Of a stretch of DNA of 64,000 nt, positions 34,275 through 43,670 are shown piece by piece (the stretch's first letter is position 1; every line of letters starts with the position of its first letter). The notes under the pieces were generated by a model. The model ran no database searches. It was not told where the DNA came from and worked only from the letters and a program-made list of their open reading frames with translations. The translations under genes were made by a program, and so were the position numbers. Origin of the DNA: an uncultured Clostridia bacterium (GTDB taxonomy: Bacteria > Bacillota > Clostridia > Oscillospirales > Ruminococcaceae); the NCBI GenBank assembly GCA_947627455.1, contig CANQWC010000002.1, positions 62,001 to 126,000 on the forward strand, read 5' to 3'.

Positions 34275-36002
34275 TTAATGCGCAAACTGAGAATTATAGA
34301 GCTCGGCGTAGAAGCCGTTTTTGCTCATAAGCTCGTCGTGAGTGCCCTGCTCGATTATGTTGCCGTCACGCATCACCAAAATCACGTCGGCGGTCATTAT
34401 CGTTGAAAGTCGGTGCGCGACGATAAAGCTTGTCTTGCCTTTCATGAGCTTTTCAAAGGCACGCTGGACCCGAAGCTCGGTCTTTGTATCTATCGACGAG
34501 GTAGCCTCGTCAAGAATAAGCATCGGCGGCGCCGAGAGCATCACCCTTGTGATGCATAAAAGCTGTTTCTGCCCCGCCGAGAGGTTTCCGCCGTCCTCGC
34601 CGATAACGGTGTCATAGCCGTTCGGCAGGCGCTTTATAAAGCTATGGGCGTGGGTGGCCTTTGCCGCGGCAAGAACTTCGTCGTCGGTGGCGTCGGGCTT
34701 GCCGAAGGTTATGTTGTCGCGAACTGTCCCCGTGCGAAGCCAAGTGTCCTGCAATACCATTCCGTAGCCCCTGCGCAGAGACGAGCGCTTTATTTCGGCG
34801 ATGTTCTCGCCCTCAACGGAAATTCTTCCCGAATCGACGTCGTAAAACCTCATCAGAAGATTTATAAGCGTGGTCTTCCCGCAGCCCGTCGGCCCGACTA
34901 TCGCGACGCGCTGACCCGGGCTGACTTTTAAATTGAAGTTTCTTATGAGCGGTTTGTCCTCGGTATATGAGAATCTGACGTTCTCGGCCTCGACGTTTCC
35001 CGATATTCCGCTGAGCTCGGGCAGGTTTTCATCGCTCGGCTCGGCGGGCTCGTCGATGAGCTCGAAAAGCCTTTTTGCGCAGACAAGCGCGTTCTGAAGC
35101 TCGGCGATGACCCCGCTTATCTCGTTGAACGGCTTGGCGTACTGGGTCGCATATGAGAGTATCGCCGAGAGCATTCCGACGGTCATTCCGCCCGATATTA
35201 CCGTCATCGCGCCGACAAGGCACACCGCGGCATAGACGAGCGCATTCACGAACCTTGTGGTCGGGTTGACGAGCGACGAAATGAATATAGCCTTGCGGGT
35301 GGTGATCTCAAGCTCGCGGTTTATCTTCCTGAACCGCTCACGGCTGCGCTCGCGATAGCCGTAGGCCGCGACAACTTTCGCCCCGCCGACTGTCTCGTCG
35401 ATGAGCGCGGTCTGGCTGCCCCTGATCTCGGACTGGGTCTTGAAGAGGCTATGGGTGTTCTTCGCGACGAACCTCGCGACAAAAATCGAGAGCGGCGTCA
35501 AAAGCGCGGCGACGGCGGCGACCTTCGGGTTTATCCAGAGCATGAAGCCGAGGGTGGTGAAGATGGTCATGACCCCCGTGAAAAACTGGGAAAAGCCCAT
35601 CAGAAGCCCGTCGGCAAACTGGTCGGCGTCAGAGATGACTCGGCTTAAAAGATCGCCGTGTGCGTGGCGGTCGATGTATTTCAGCGGCAGGCGCTCGATG
35701 TTGTCAAAGGCCTGTTTGCGAACAGTTCGGACGGTTTCAAAGGTTATTCTGTTGTTGATGATTCCCATCGCCCACTGAAGCAAAGCCGTTATCGCGGCGA
35801 TGACCCCCGCCCTCAGCAAAAAGCCGAAAATTATCCCGAAGTCGATTCCCTCCTCGGTTATGCGGTCGATGGCGTCGCCGAAGAGAATCGGCACATAGAG
35901 CGAGAGCAGAACGCTTGACGCGGCAAGGATCATCGAGCAAGCGAGAAGCGCCCGACTTCTCCCGAGGACTTTTGCGACCCTCATGAGCGTGCTTTTTTTC
36001 AT
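34275..36002 (-). CDS. ABC exporter half-transporter, catalytically complete subunit
   Basis: A 575-residue type IV ABC exporter: six membrane helices in the first 310 residues, then an ATPase domain with Walker A GPTGCGKTT, signature LSAGQKQLLCITR, Walker B MLILDE and H-loop FIVAHRLSTI. The signature has Ala in place of the first Gly (LSAGQ). With the upstream gene it forms a heterodimer of the BmrC/BmrD or LmrC/LmrD type, probably for drugs or peptides. The start at 36002 overlaps the upstream stop as ATGA. An in-frame extension to 36104 would lie inside that gene and is rejected. This subunit carries the intact catalytic Glu and His. Confidence 0.92.
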   Translation of the reverse strand: MKKSTLMRVAKVLGRSRALLACSMILAASSVLLSLYVPILFGDAIDRITEEGIDFGIIFGFLLRAGVIAAITALLQWAMGIINNRITFETVRTVRKQAFDNIERLPLKYIDRHAHGDLLSRVISDADQFADGLLMGFSQFFTGVMTIFTTLGFMLWINPKVAAVAALLTPLSIFVARFVAKNTHSLFKTQSEIRGSQTALIDETVGGAKVVAAYGYRERSRERFRKINRELEITTRKAIFISSLVNPTTRFVNALVYAAVCLVGAMTVISGGMTVGMLSAILSYATQYAKPFNEISGVIAELQNALVCAKRLFELIDEPAEPSDENLPELSGISGNVEAENVRFSYTEDKPLIRNFNLKVSPGQRVAIVGPTGCGKTTLINLLMRFYDVDSGRISVEGENIAEIKRSSLRRGYGMVLQDTWLRTGTVRDNITFGKPDATDDEVLAAAKATHAHSFIKRLPNGYDTVIGEDGGNLSAGQKQLLCITRVMLSAPPMLILDEATSSIDTKTELRVQRAFEKLMKGKTSFIVAHRLSTIMTADVILVMRDGNIIEQGTHDELMSKNGFYAELYNSQFAH

Positions 36003-37735
36003 GCGCTCGCACCCCCTTCCGAGGCCTTTATCTGCGACTCGTAGATCTCGCGGTATTCGTCGCAGGTCTGCAAAAGCTCGGCGTGAGTGCCGAGGCCCGC
36101 GCATCTGCCGTCCTCAAGAACTATTATCCTGTCGCAGTGCATTACCGTTGAAACGCGCTGAGAGACTATCATAACGGTCGGCGAATATTCGAGCGATGAT
36201 ATCGCGAGGCGAAGCTTTGAATCGGTCGCATAGTCGAGCGCCGACGAGCTGTCGTCAAGAATCAGCACCTTCGGCTTTCTCACAAGCGCCCTCGCGATGC
36301 AAAGGCGCTGAGCCTGCCCGCCCGAGAGGTTCGCCGCGCCCTGCTCGATAACATAGTCGAGGCCGCCTTCTTTTTCCGAGACGAAATCCCAAGCCTGAGC
36401 GGTTTTAAGGGCCTCAACAATATCTTCGTCCGAGGCGTTCTCCGCCCCGAGGCGCATATTTTCGCGGACGGTGCCGCTGAACAGCCGATTTTTCTGAAAC
36501 ACAAACCCGACGCTCCCGCGAAGCGCCTCGGCGTCATAGTCTCTGACGTTCTTTCCGAAAAGCTTCACCTCGCCCGAGGTGCAGTCGTAAAACCTCGGCA
36601 AAAGGCCCACAAGGCTCGATTTTCCGCTGCCCGTCGGCCCGATTATCCCGAGGGTCTCGCCCTTTCTGAGCCTGAAGCTTATGTTTTCGAGGGAATCCGC
36701 CCCCGCACCCGAATATCTCAGGCTACAATCGTTATACTCAACGGCATATTCGCTGTTAATATTACATTCTGTATCTGTCCCGTTCGTCATCGAAGAGTTC
36801 ACGTTGAGAACGTCCGAGATTCTTTTCGCGCAGGCCACGCTCTTTGGTATGCTTATAATAAGGTTCGCAAGCTTTATAAGCTCGACAAGGATCTGAGACA
36901 TCAGGTTATAGAGCGCGACGACCATGCCCTGTTTAAGTGCGCCGCCCTCGACCGAGAGCGCCCCCTGCCAAATCAGGAGAATTATCGCGAGGTTTATCAG
37001 CACAAAGGTGAGGGGGTTCATCGCGGCTGAAATCCTGCCGACGCGCTTTTGCTCGCGGCAGAGTTGATTGTTTTTCTCGGCAAAGGCCGCCATCTCCTCG
37101 TCCTCTTTGCAAAACGCCCTTATAACGCGAACGCCCGAGAGGTTCTCCTTTGTCGCGAGCAGGACCTTTTCAAGCTTTCTCTGAACCTCCGAGTAAAGCG
37201 GAATACAGCGTATCGTGATGCCCATGACGACCACGGTCAGAACGGGAATAGTCGCGGCGAAGATCAGCGCCGATTTAAAGTCAATGGTGAACGCCATTAT
37301 CATCGCGCCGAAAACGATTATCGGCGAGCGCATCATCAGGCGGAGCATCATATTCAGGCCGCTCTGAACGGTGTTCACGTCGCTTGTGAGGCGGGTGATG
37401 AGCGCCGAGGTGCCGAGCCTGTCATACTCGGTGAAGCTCAGGGACTGAATCCTGTCATAAAGCGCCTGCCGAAGGTTTGTGCAAAAGCCGACAGCGCCCT
37501 TTGCGGCGAAATACTGGGCGGCAAGGGTCATCGAGAGGCCCAAGACCCCCAAAAGCACCAGAAGCCCGCACATTTTCATTATATAAGGCCTGTCGCCCGA
37601 GGGTATTCCGTTGTCGATTATCGCGGCGACGACAAACGGCACCAGAAGCTCGAAAACGGCCTCAAGAATTTTAAAGAACGGTGCGCAGAACGAGACCGCG
37701 CCGTATCCGCGAAAATATTTCAGAAGATTTTTCAT
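35999..37735 (-). CDS. ABC exporter half-transporter, degenerate-site subunit
   Basis: A 578-residue partner of the preceding subunit. The membrane domain (six helices) is followed by an ATPase domain with Walker A GPTGSGKSS and a good signature LSGGQAQRLCIARAL. However, Walker B reads VLILDDSSSALD, with Asp where the catalytic Glu should be, and the H-loop His is Gln (VSQRVST). Together with LSAGQ in the partner this is the standard asymmetry of heterodimeric exporters, with one degenerate and one active ATP site. I start at 37735, six bases after GGAG. An ATG six bases earlier is too close. It is first in its operon. The substrate is unknown. Confidence 0.92.
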   Translation of the reverse strand: MKNLLKYFRGYGAVSFCAPFFKILEAVFELLVPFVVAAIIDNGIPSGDRPYIMKMCGLLVLLGVLGLSMTLAAQYFAAKGAVGFCTNLRQALYDRIQSLSFTEYDRLGTSALITRLTSDVNTVQSGLNMMLRLMMRSPIIVFGAMIMAFTIDFKSALIFAATIPVLTVVVMGITIRCIPLYSEVQRKLEKVLLATKENLSGVRVIRAFCKEDEEMAAFAEKNNQLCREQKRVGRISAAMNPLTFVLINLAIILLIWQGALSVEGGALKQGMVVALYNLMSQILVELIKLANLIISIPKSVACAKRISDVLNVNSSMTNGTDTECNINSEYAVEYNDCSLRYSGAGADSLENISFRLRKGETLGIIGPTGSGKSSLVGLLPRFYDCTSGEVKLFGKNVRDYDAEALRGSVGFVFQKNRLFSGTVRENMRLGAENASDEDIVEALKTAQAWDFVSEKEGGLDYVIEQGAANLSGGQAQRLCIARALVRKPKVLILDDSSSALDYATDSKLRLAISSLEYSPTVMIVSQRVSTVMHCDRIIVLEDGRCAGLGTHAELLQTCDEYREIYESQIKASEGGASA

Positions 37736-37798
37736 CGGCATCTCCGTCAGAAATTTTTATTAAAGGGGAGGTCTGCATAAAAAGGCCTCCCCCGAAAG

Positions 37799-39466
37799 TT
37801 ATTCAACGCTGATAATGTAGTAGTAGACGGGCTGGTTGCCCCTGATGACGTTTATATCCATCTTTGCGCCGAATTTTTCTTCAAGCTTTGCTCTGAGCTC
37901 TTCGGCCGACTCATCGTCGATATCTTCGCCGACGATCACGGTGAGGAACTCGCTGTCAAAATCGACCATTCGCTTGACGAGCCGATAAGCCGCCTTGCTG
38001 ATGTCCTTTTCGATGAACGAGAGCTTCCCGTTGTCCAGCGCGAGAATTTCGTTGCGATGTATCTCCTGCCCGTCGAACTCGCTGTCGCGGGCGGCGAAGG
38101 TCACCTGCCCCGTCTTGACGCGCTCAAAGGCCTTTGTCATCTCGCCGCGCATGGTGTTGAAATCCGTCTCGGGGTCGAAAGCCAGAAGCGCCGAAAGCCC
38201 CTGCGGAATCGTCCTTGTCTGAAGCACGCAGACCTTTCTGTCGGCAAGCTTGACCGCCTGCTCGGCAGCCATGATTATGTTCTTGTTGTTCGGAAGAACG
38301 AAAACCGTCTCGGCGGGTGTCGCCTGAATGGCGGCAAGAATGTCCTGAGTCGAGGGGTTCATCGTCTGCCCGCCCTTGACGATGCAGTCGGCGCCCGCGT
38401 CGCGGAACATCGCTTCAATTCCGTCGCCCGCCGCGACCGCCACAAAGCCGTAGGGCTTCTCGGGCGGAACAGAGACATAAGCCTTGTCGGCGCTCGAAAC
38501 AGTCACCTTGTCCGATTTTTTCGCTGCTTCCTGCTGATAGCGCATATTCTCAATCTTCGGCAGGTTCATCGAGCCGAACTCGAGGGCCTTTTCGATGGCC
38601 TTGCCGGGGTTGTTTGTGTGAACGTGAACCTTGATTACCTCGTCGTCCTCGACTACGACCACGCAGTCGCCGATGGTTTCAAGATAAGCCCTGAGCTTTA
38701 ACGAGCTCTCCGCTCCCTCGGCCTTTCTGACGACGAACTCGGTGCAGTATGTAAAGGTTATCTCGCCCTCGAATTTTCCGACCGCCGAGGCGTATGTCTC
38801 GATGGTGACGGGCTCGGCGGGCTTTGCCTCGGGTTCTTTGAACTCGACTATTCCCCTGCCGTGGAAGACCTCGCCCATCGCGCGCATATACATGCAGAAG
38901 CCCTTGCCGCCCGCGTCGACGACGCCAGCCTTTTTAAGCGTCGGAAGAAGCTCGGGCGTGGTTTCGAGGACCCTCTCGGCCTCTTCGCAAACCTGATCCC
39001 AGAATGTCGGAATATCCTCGGCGTCGGCGCAGATCTCCTTCGCCTTTTCGGCCGAAAGCCTCGCAACGGTGAGAATGGTGCCCTCGGTGGGCTTCATTAC
39101 CGCCTTATAGGCCCGCTCAACTCCAAGCTCCATCGCCCTTGCAAGGTCGACCGCGGTGACCTCCTTGAGCTCCTTGAAAGCCTTGTCATAGCCCTTGAAG
39201 AGTATTGAGGTTATAACCCCCGAGTTGCCCCTTGCGCCCCTTAAAAGCGCGCCGCTCATAACCTTTGCGACCTCGGCCGCGGAAACGCCGTCGCCAAGCA
39301 TTTCAAGCTCGCCCTTTGCGCTTCCGAGGGTCATCGACATGTTCGTGCCCGTATCGCCGTCGGGAACGGGGAATACATTAAGGGCGTCGATATCCTTTTT
39401 GTTTGCTGCGATGCAGTTGGCCGCGCTTATGAACGCGTCCCTCAAAATCTTTCCGTCTAAAGTCAT
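37799..39466 (-). CDS. fakA: fatty acid kinase FakA (YloV/DAK2-domain protein)
   Basis: A 555-residue protein of the FakA family. The N-terminal DhaL-type nucleotide domain has NVFPVPDGDTGTNMSMT (metal-binding Asp residues) and GALLRGARGNSGVI. A middle domain and a C-terminal DegV-like domain (FVLPNNKNIIMAAEQAV and QTRTIPQGLSALL) complete the order. FakA phosphorylates fatty acids bound to FakB (DegV) proteins, one of which is at 23.1 kb here. I start at 39466 (MTLDGKILRDAF), eight bases after GAGGGGG. The extension to 39505 lacks a ribosome site and overlaps yloU. yloU-fakA is a conserved Firmicutes pair. Confidence 0.93.
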   Translation of the reverse strand: MTLDGKILRDAFISAANCIAANKKDIDALNVFPVPDGDTGTNMSMTLGSAKGELEMLGDGVSAAEVAKVMSGALLRGARGNSGVITSILFKGYDKAFKELKEVTAVDLARAMELGVERAYKAVMKPTEGTILTVARLSAEKAKEICADAEDIPTFWDQVCEEAERVLETTPELLPTLKKAGVVDAGGKGFCMYMRAMGEVFHGRGIVEFKEPEAKPAEPVTIETYASAVGKFEGEITFTYCTEFVVRKAEGAESSLKLRAYLETIGDCVVVVEDDEVIKVHVHTNNPGKAIEKALEFGSMNLPKIENMRYQQEAAKKSDKVTVSSADKAYVSVPPEKPYGFVAVAAGDGIEAMFRDAGADCIVKGGQTMNPSTQDILAAIQATPAETVFVLPNNKNIIMAAEQAVKLADRKVCVLQTRTIPQGLSALLAFDPETDFNTMRGEMTKAFERVKTGQVTFAARDSEFDGQEIHRNEILALDNGKLSFIEKDISKAAYRLVKRMVDFDSEFLTVIVGEDIDDESAEELRAKLEEKFGAKMDINVIRGNQPVYYYIISVE

Positions 39467-39479
39467 TTTCTGCGCCCCC

Positions 39480-39839
39480 TCAGTTATTTTCCATGCCGTC
39501 AACAAAAACGTTGACCTTTTTGACCGTAAGCCCCGTCTCGCTCTCGACGACGTATTTTACCTTGTTCATGATGCTGTCGGTGATTGCCGCGACGTTTATT
39601 CCGTAAAGAACGGTGATGTGAAGGTCGATCTCGAGGCAATTGTCGCCCTTTTCGGCAGTAACCTTTACGCCGCTGTCTATCGAATTTGACTTGAAAATTG
39701 TCGACCTGACCCCTTGGGCAGCGCCTGTCGGGTTCATTCTTACCACGCCGAAGCAGCTTGTCGCGGCATGACCTATCAGCGCGGAGAGATAGCCCGAGGT
39801 GAGCTCGATGCTCCCGAGATGATTGTCAATTTTTATCAT
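39480..39839 (-). CDS. yloU: Asp23/Gls24-family protein (YloU)
   Basis: A 119-residue Asp23/Gls24 protein: GSIELTSGYLSALIGHAATS and GVVRMNP at the start, DLHITVLYGINVAAI in the middle and VKKVNVFVDGM at the end. In Gram-positives these proteins form membrane-linked assemblies tied to envelope stress, and YloU is nearly always next to YloV (FakA), as here, 13 bp away. The start is the ATG at 39839. A promoter lies at 39901-39929. Confidence 0.92.
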   Translation of the reverse strand: MIKIDNHLGSIELTSGYLSALIGHAATSCFGVVRMNPTGAAQGVRSTIFKSNSIDSGVKVTAEKGDNCLEIDLHITVLYGINVAAITDSIMNKVKYVVESETGLTVKKVNVFVDGMENN

Positions 39840-39900
39840 ATAAGTCCCCCGTTTCCTGTTGTGATGACTCTTCGGCCGACCGTGGGGCCGTATCTATAAG

Positions 39901-39929
39901 ATAATAGCACAATCTTGTTGAAATTTCAA
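39901..39929 (-). promoter_or_regulatory. promoter of yloU-fakA
   Basis: Minus strand -35 TTGAAA (39924-39929), 17-bp spacer, -10 TATTAT (39901-39906), 62 bp before the ATG. Confidence 0.65.
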
Positions 39930-39951
39930 GTGTTGTGAGAAATTTTCTGTC

Positions 39952-41034
39952 TCAATATTCCGACAGGCTCACAAAAACCTCAAAACCCACCCCGTCGAGG
40001 GCGTTTTCGGGGTTCATTGAAAAGCCCTGCGCGTATTTTTTCAGAAGCTTTTTCACCCGAAGAAAATCGCCGCCGCTCTCATACGAGCGCTCATACGCAA
40101 GGCCGCAAAGGTTCAAAAGCTCACGCTCGGCAAGCCCGCCGATGTCGTCGCCTTCGCCCGACGACGGCGATTTAACGCTGTATCTGCCGCATATCGTGAC
40201 CTTTATCTTCGGGGCGGTGCCGTTAAAGCTGCACTCTCGGCGAATTTTCAGGCCGTCGATTTCAAGCGACGCGACGCCGCTGCCCCGAACCGTCAGCGCG
40301 AGCTTTTTTGCGTCGCCCCTTAAAAGCCTCGCCCCGATAGCGATGTTTTCGTCGATCTCCCCGAGCGTGCCGCCCTTAGTCACCAAAAGGCTGTCAAAAA
40401 CCCCGAGCGTTACGTCGCTCACCGACATATCCTCCTCCGATTCCTCCCGCTCAAGGCTTAAAATCGGTATCGGCGCGGCCTCGCCGTCAAACTCAACGGC
40501 GTTTGATATCTCGATTATCCTCGACGAGCACGCCCGCGAGTTCTCAATAGCGGTCTCCACCACTCCCCGAAGAAGAATCGCGGTTGCGCTGCCTTGGTTT
40601 AGCTTTGCGCCGATGGTGTCCTTTGCCGCTCCTCGGCAGTATACCACGTTCACGCCGAGATATATGTCGGCGTTTCTGAAATATTCCAAAAATTCCGAGA
40701 GCGCGTCCTCGCCGACCTGCTCGCTTATGACGACAAGCTCGGTGTCGCCCAAAAAAATCTCCTTGCCGGTCTGAAGCCGCAGGCTCTCCTCGGCCTCATA
40801 AAGGGTCCTGCCCTCGGCAAGAAGAGTCACCACCGTCGATTCGCTCGCGTCGACAGGCCCGCCGCCCGTCGATTCCTCACCGCCCGAGAACACCTGATAC
40901 GAGACCTCATATCCCTTTTTGCTCCTGTCGATGCCGAGCGCGTGAACGACCACCCTCCGCTGAATATTTCCCGCCTCGCAGCCCGAGAGGAGCATCGCGA
41001 GGAAGACAAGAACCCCGCAAAAAAGCCTTTTCAT
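39952..41034 (-). CDS. gerC: spore germination receptor lipoprotein, GerC subunit
   Basis: A 360-residue lipoprotein of the GerAC family (lipobox LLSGC). It has the family plan VHALGIDRSKKGYEVSYQVF, LRLQTGKEIFLGDTELVVISEQV and FRNADIYLGVNVVYCRG, then a C-terminal Ger domain with AQGFSMNPENAL. In the spore inner membrane it forms the germinant receptor with GerA and GerB. I start at 41034, where ATGA overlaps the gerB stop. A longer frame to 41145 would overlap gerB by over 100 bp. It is the last gene of the operon. Confidence 0.92.
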   Translation of the reverse strand: MKRLFCGVLVFLAMLLSGCEAGNIQRRVVVHALGIDRSKKGYEVSYQVFSGGEESTGGGPVDASESTVVTLLAEGRTLYEAEESLRLQTGKEIFLGDTELVVISEQVGEDALSEFLEYFRNADIYLGVNVVYCRGAAKDTIGAKLNQGSATAILLRGVVETAIENSRACSSRIIEISNAVEFDGEAAPIPILSLEREESEEDMSVSDVTLGVFDSLLVTKGGTLGEIDENIAIGARLLRGDAKKLALTVRGSGVASLEIDGLKIRRECSFNGTAPKIKVTICGRYSVKSPSSGEGDDIGGLAERELLNLCGLAYERSYESGGDFLRVKKLLKKYAQGFSMNPENALDGVGFEVFVSLSEY

Positions 41035-42086
41035 TCCTCCGCCCCCTTTGAGATGTATTCCTTGACCTTCATTTTTATACAGGCGCAGAGCGGCGCCAAA
41101 ATCCCGAGCAGAATTATTCCCCCCAGCTTGAAGCCCAAAAGCCACGGCTCGTCAAAGCGCAGGCCGCGCTTATACTCAAACAGGGCGAACACCCCCGCAA
41201 GCGCCGCGGGTATCGCGCAGGAGAGCTTTTTTCGTGAAAACGGCTTTGTGCAGATGAATATATATACCCCGACGGCGAGCGCGCAGTTTATCGCCCAGAC
41301 GAACATATTTATCGCGTCGAAGCGCTGAATAAAATCGCTTTTGGCATAAGCCCCGAGCGCGAGTATCGGGTAGCCGAGCACGTCGATATACCGCCAGAGA
41401 ACAAGCGTCACAAGAAGCAGCAGCGTCTCGATGATGACAAGCTTCAAAACGAGATACCCGCCGACCGCCTTTTTTGCGCCGCTTTTCAGGTTCGCCCCGA
41501 GCACGCAGAACATCGGCAGCCACCAGCTTGACGAAAGGCTCTCGACAAAGTACCGCGAAAAGGTCTCGCCGTCGCCTTGGGCGAGCGGGCGCAGGTTGAG
41601 CCAATCAAAGCTGCCCTCGCTGACCGTCACCATCAGCACCGACATTATCGCAAAAAGCCAGAAAACCGCCGTCCCCGCCCTGCCGAGGCCCTCGATACCG
41701 AGGCTTGCGCAGTAGGCCGCGGCGATCAGAAGAAGAACCGTCGCGGCGGTCGGGCTTACAGTCTTTGAAAACTCCTGCTGCATAAATTCCGCGAATAGCG
41801 CGACCGTTCCGCCCGCGATGACGGTGAAATAAACCGTGTAGAGCAGGCTGAATGCCGCCGAGTTTTTTCCGAACAGCTCGCGGGGGATATCCGCCCCGCC
41901 CTTTTCAAAATATATCACCGCAGGCAGCGCGGCGACGGCTTCAACCGCTGTCGAGCAGAGCAGCCCGAGCATCATCGGCAGGCCCGACTCAAAGCCGTCG
42001 GCCCGAAACATCATTGTGTGCATAACCCTCGCGAGCAGAAGCAGGAGCATAAGCTGGCCCGCGCTGATCTTTTTCTCGGCAGTCAA
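41031..42086 (-). CDS. gerB: spore germination receptor permease-like subunit GerB
   Basis: A 351-residue membrane protein of the APC-fold GerAB family with about ten helices (AGQLMLLLLLARVMHTMMF, FWLFAIMSVLMVTVSEG). GerAB subunits bind the amino-acid or sugar germinant. Overlaps of ATGA on both sides (with gerA and gerC) show tight translational coupling. Which germinant it senses cannot be read from sequence. Confidence 0.92.
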   Translation of the reverse strand: MTAEKKISAGQLMLLLLLARVMHTMMFRADGFESGLPMMLGLLCSTAVEAVAALPAVIYFEKGGADIPRELFGKNSAAFSLLYTVYFTVIAGGTVALFAEFMQQEFSKTVSPTAATVLLLIAAAYCASLGIEGLGRAGTAVFWLFAIMSVLMVTVSEGSFDWLNLRPLAQGDGETFSRYFVESLSSSWWLPMFCVLGANLKSGAKKAVGGYLVLKLVIIETLLLLVTLVLWRYIDVLGYPILALGAYAKSDFIQRFDAINMFVWAINCALAVGVYIFICTKPFSRKKLSCAIPAALAGVFALFEYKRGLRFDEPWLLGFKLGGIILLGILAPLCACIKMKVKEYISKGAEE

Positions 42087-43558
42087 TTTTCGGCCTCCTT
42101 TTTTATTTCTGCGCCGTTGAGGTCCTCGACCGTCTCGCCGACGTTTTCGCGGACCGCGCTGAATTTTGTGAGAATATCGCCGAAAGCCCGCCTTGTGAAC
42201 GGGGTCAGCGGGGCGGTATAGGGCACCGCAAAGCTGTCGGTCGCGCAGGCGTTTACGAGCATCGCGGCCGCCAAAAGGGCTATGCCGAAAAATCCCGTAA
42301 GCCCGCCGAGAATCACGTTGAATATCCTCAGCATAGACATCTGCGGGGTGAGGCTCGGCACGACAAACGCGCTTGTCGCGGTTATGCCGATGATTATAAG
42401 CAGAGGGGCAGAGATGAGCCCGCTTGTCACCGCGGCGTCGCCGATAACAAGCCCGCCGACTATCGACACCGCGCCGCCGATCGAGCGGGGCAGTCTTATT
42501 CCCGCCTCGCGAAGGATTTCAAACATCACTATCACGATGAACATTTCGGCGACGAGCGGGTAGGGCGTGCGCTCCTCAGAGGCAAGAAGATTCAGAAGAA
42601 GCGATCGCGAGAGCACCTCGGGGTGATAAACCGCCGAGGCGACGTAAAGCCCGGGCAGCAGCGAAGATATAAAGAACGCGAAAAACCTTATCCAGCGCTG
42701 ATAGGTCGCGTAATACGGCTTGTCAGCATAGTCGTCGACGGCCTGAAAATTCTCGATAAAAAGCGCGGGGCAGACCGCCGCGAACGGCACGCCGTCGATA
42801 AGAACGCCGATTCTGCCCTCGTTTATTTTCGCGCAGAGCACATCGGGGCGCTCGGTGGTGGATACCCCCGAGAAGAACGACCCGCCGTTTTCGGCAAGAT
42901 AGGGAATTATGTTTCCGCTGGTGAGGATAAGCTCGCTCTTTATTTTTTCGAGGCGCTTTTTCGCCCTCGCGATCAGCCTTTTCGGGGCTTTACCGTCGAT
43001 ATAGACAAGGCAGAGCTCGGTGTTCGAGATCTTCCCCGCCTTTAAAAGCTCAAAGCGCAGCCTCGGGCTTTTGATTCTTCGGCGAATCAGCGCCATCGAG
43101 GTTCTTAAGCTGTCGCTGAGGGCTTCGCGGGTGCCCTTGACGTTCGGCTCGCTGTCGGGCTCGGATACTGCGCGCTTGTCAAAGCCTTGGGCGCTTATCG
43201 CAAGGCCGCTTGTACAGCCGTGAACGAGCACCACCGCAAACCCCGAGCAGAGCTTTTCCTCGGCCTCGGAAAGGAGGCTTATCGGCGTCTGCTCGGTTGA
43301 AAACACCGATTCGTCCAGCAAAAATCTTAGGACGTCGGCGGGTTTGGCGTTCTTTTTTTCAAAGCCCATGAGCGGCTCAAAGAGCATCTTCGCGAGGCTT
43401 GAAGACTTCACCATTCCCTCAAGGGTGAGCACCGCGCACCGAACGCCCGAGACTTCGAGGCGAACGATATTAAGGTCGGCCGAATTGCCGAAAGCCGACT
43501 TTATCCGTGAAATATCGGCCTCAAGGCGGGGAAGGAGCCCGCCGCTTTTTTCAATCAT
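42083..43558 (-). CDS. gerA: spore germination receptor subunit GerA
   Basis: A 491-residue GerAA-family protein: a cytoplasmic N-terminal domain (about 1-240), then membrane helices with the family blocks RISFFAF-type loop (WIRFFAFFISSLLPGLYVA), YHPEVLSRSLL, FEILREAGIRLPRSIGGAVS and GDAAVTSGLISAPLL. GerA proteins form the ion-channel core of germinant receptors. I chose the ATG at 43558 with the ribosome site GGTGAT four bases upstream, which matches the 3' end of 16S rRNA. A GTG nine bases earlier is possible. It is first in gerA-gerB-gerC and divergent from the DUF421 gene across a palindromic spacer. Confidence 0.94.
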   Translation of the reverse strand: MIEKSGGLLPRLEADISRIKSAFGNSADLNIVRLEVSGVRCAVLTLEGMVKSSSLAKMLFEPLMGFEKKNAKPADVLRFLLDESVFSTEQTPISLLSEAEEKLCSGFAVVLVHGCTSGLAISAQGFDKRAVSEPDSEPNVKGTREALSDSLRTSMALIRRRIKSPRLRFELLKAGKISNTELCLVYIDGKAPKRLIARAKKRLEKIKSELILTSGNIIPYLAENGGSFFSGVSTTERPDVLCAKINEGRIGVLIDGVPFAAVCPALFIENFQAVDDYADKPYYATYQRWIRFFAFFISSLLPGLYVASAVYHPEVLSRSLLLNLLASEERTPYPLVAEMFIVIVMFEILREAGIRLPRSIGGAVSIVGGLVIGDAAVTSGLISAPLLIIIGITATSAFVVPSLTPQMSMLRIFNVILGGLTGFFGIALLAAAMLVNACATDSFAVPYTAPLTPFTRRAFGDILTKFSAVRENVGETVEDLNGAEIKKEAEN

Positions 43559-43568
43559 TAAAATCACC

Positions 43569-43604
43569 GAGAATATTTTTCCTCGGTTTCAAAAAAATAT
43601 TCTC
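43569..43604. promoter_or_regulatory. 12-bp perfect inverted repeat in the gerA / DUF421 divergent spacer
   Basis: GAGAATATTTTT (43569-43580) and its complement AAAAATATTCTC (43593-43604) flank a 12-bp centre. It lies 11 bp before the gerA start and 67 bp before the DUF421 start. The AT-rich arms suit an operator, or a hairpin in the gerA leader. No clear sigma-G or sigma-A promoter was recognised in the 112-bp gap. Confidence 0.6.
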
Positions 43605-43670
43605 CGAAGGCGGCCCGCCTGAATTTTTCCAACACTTTCTGCCAAAACTATCGGCAAAGGAAGTGAACAG

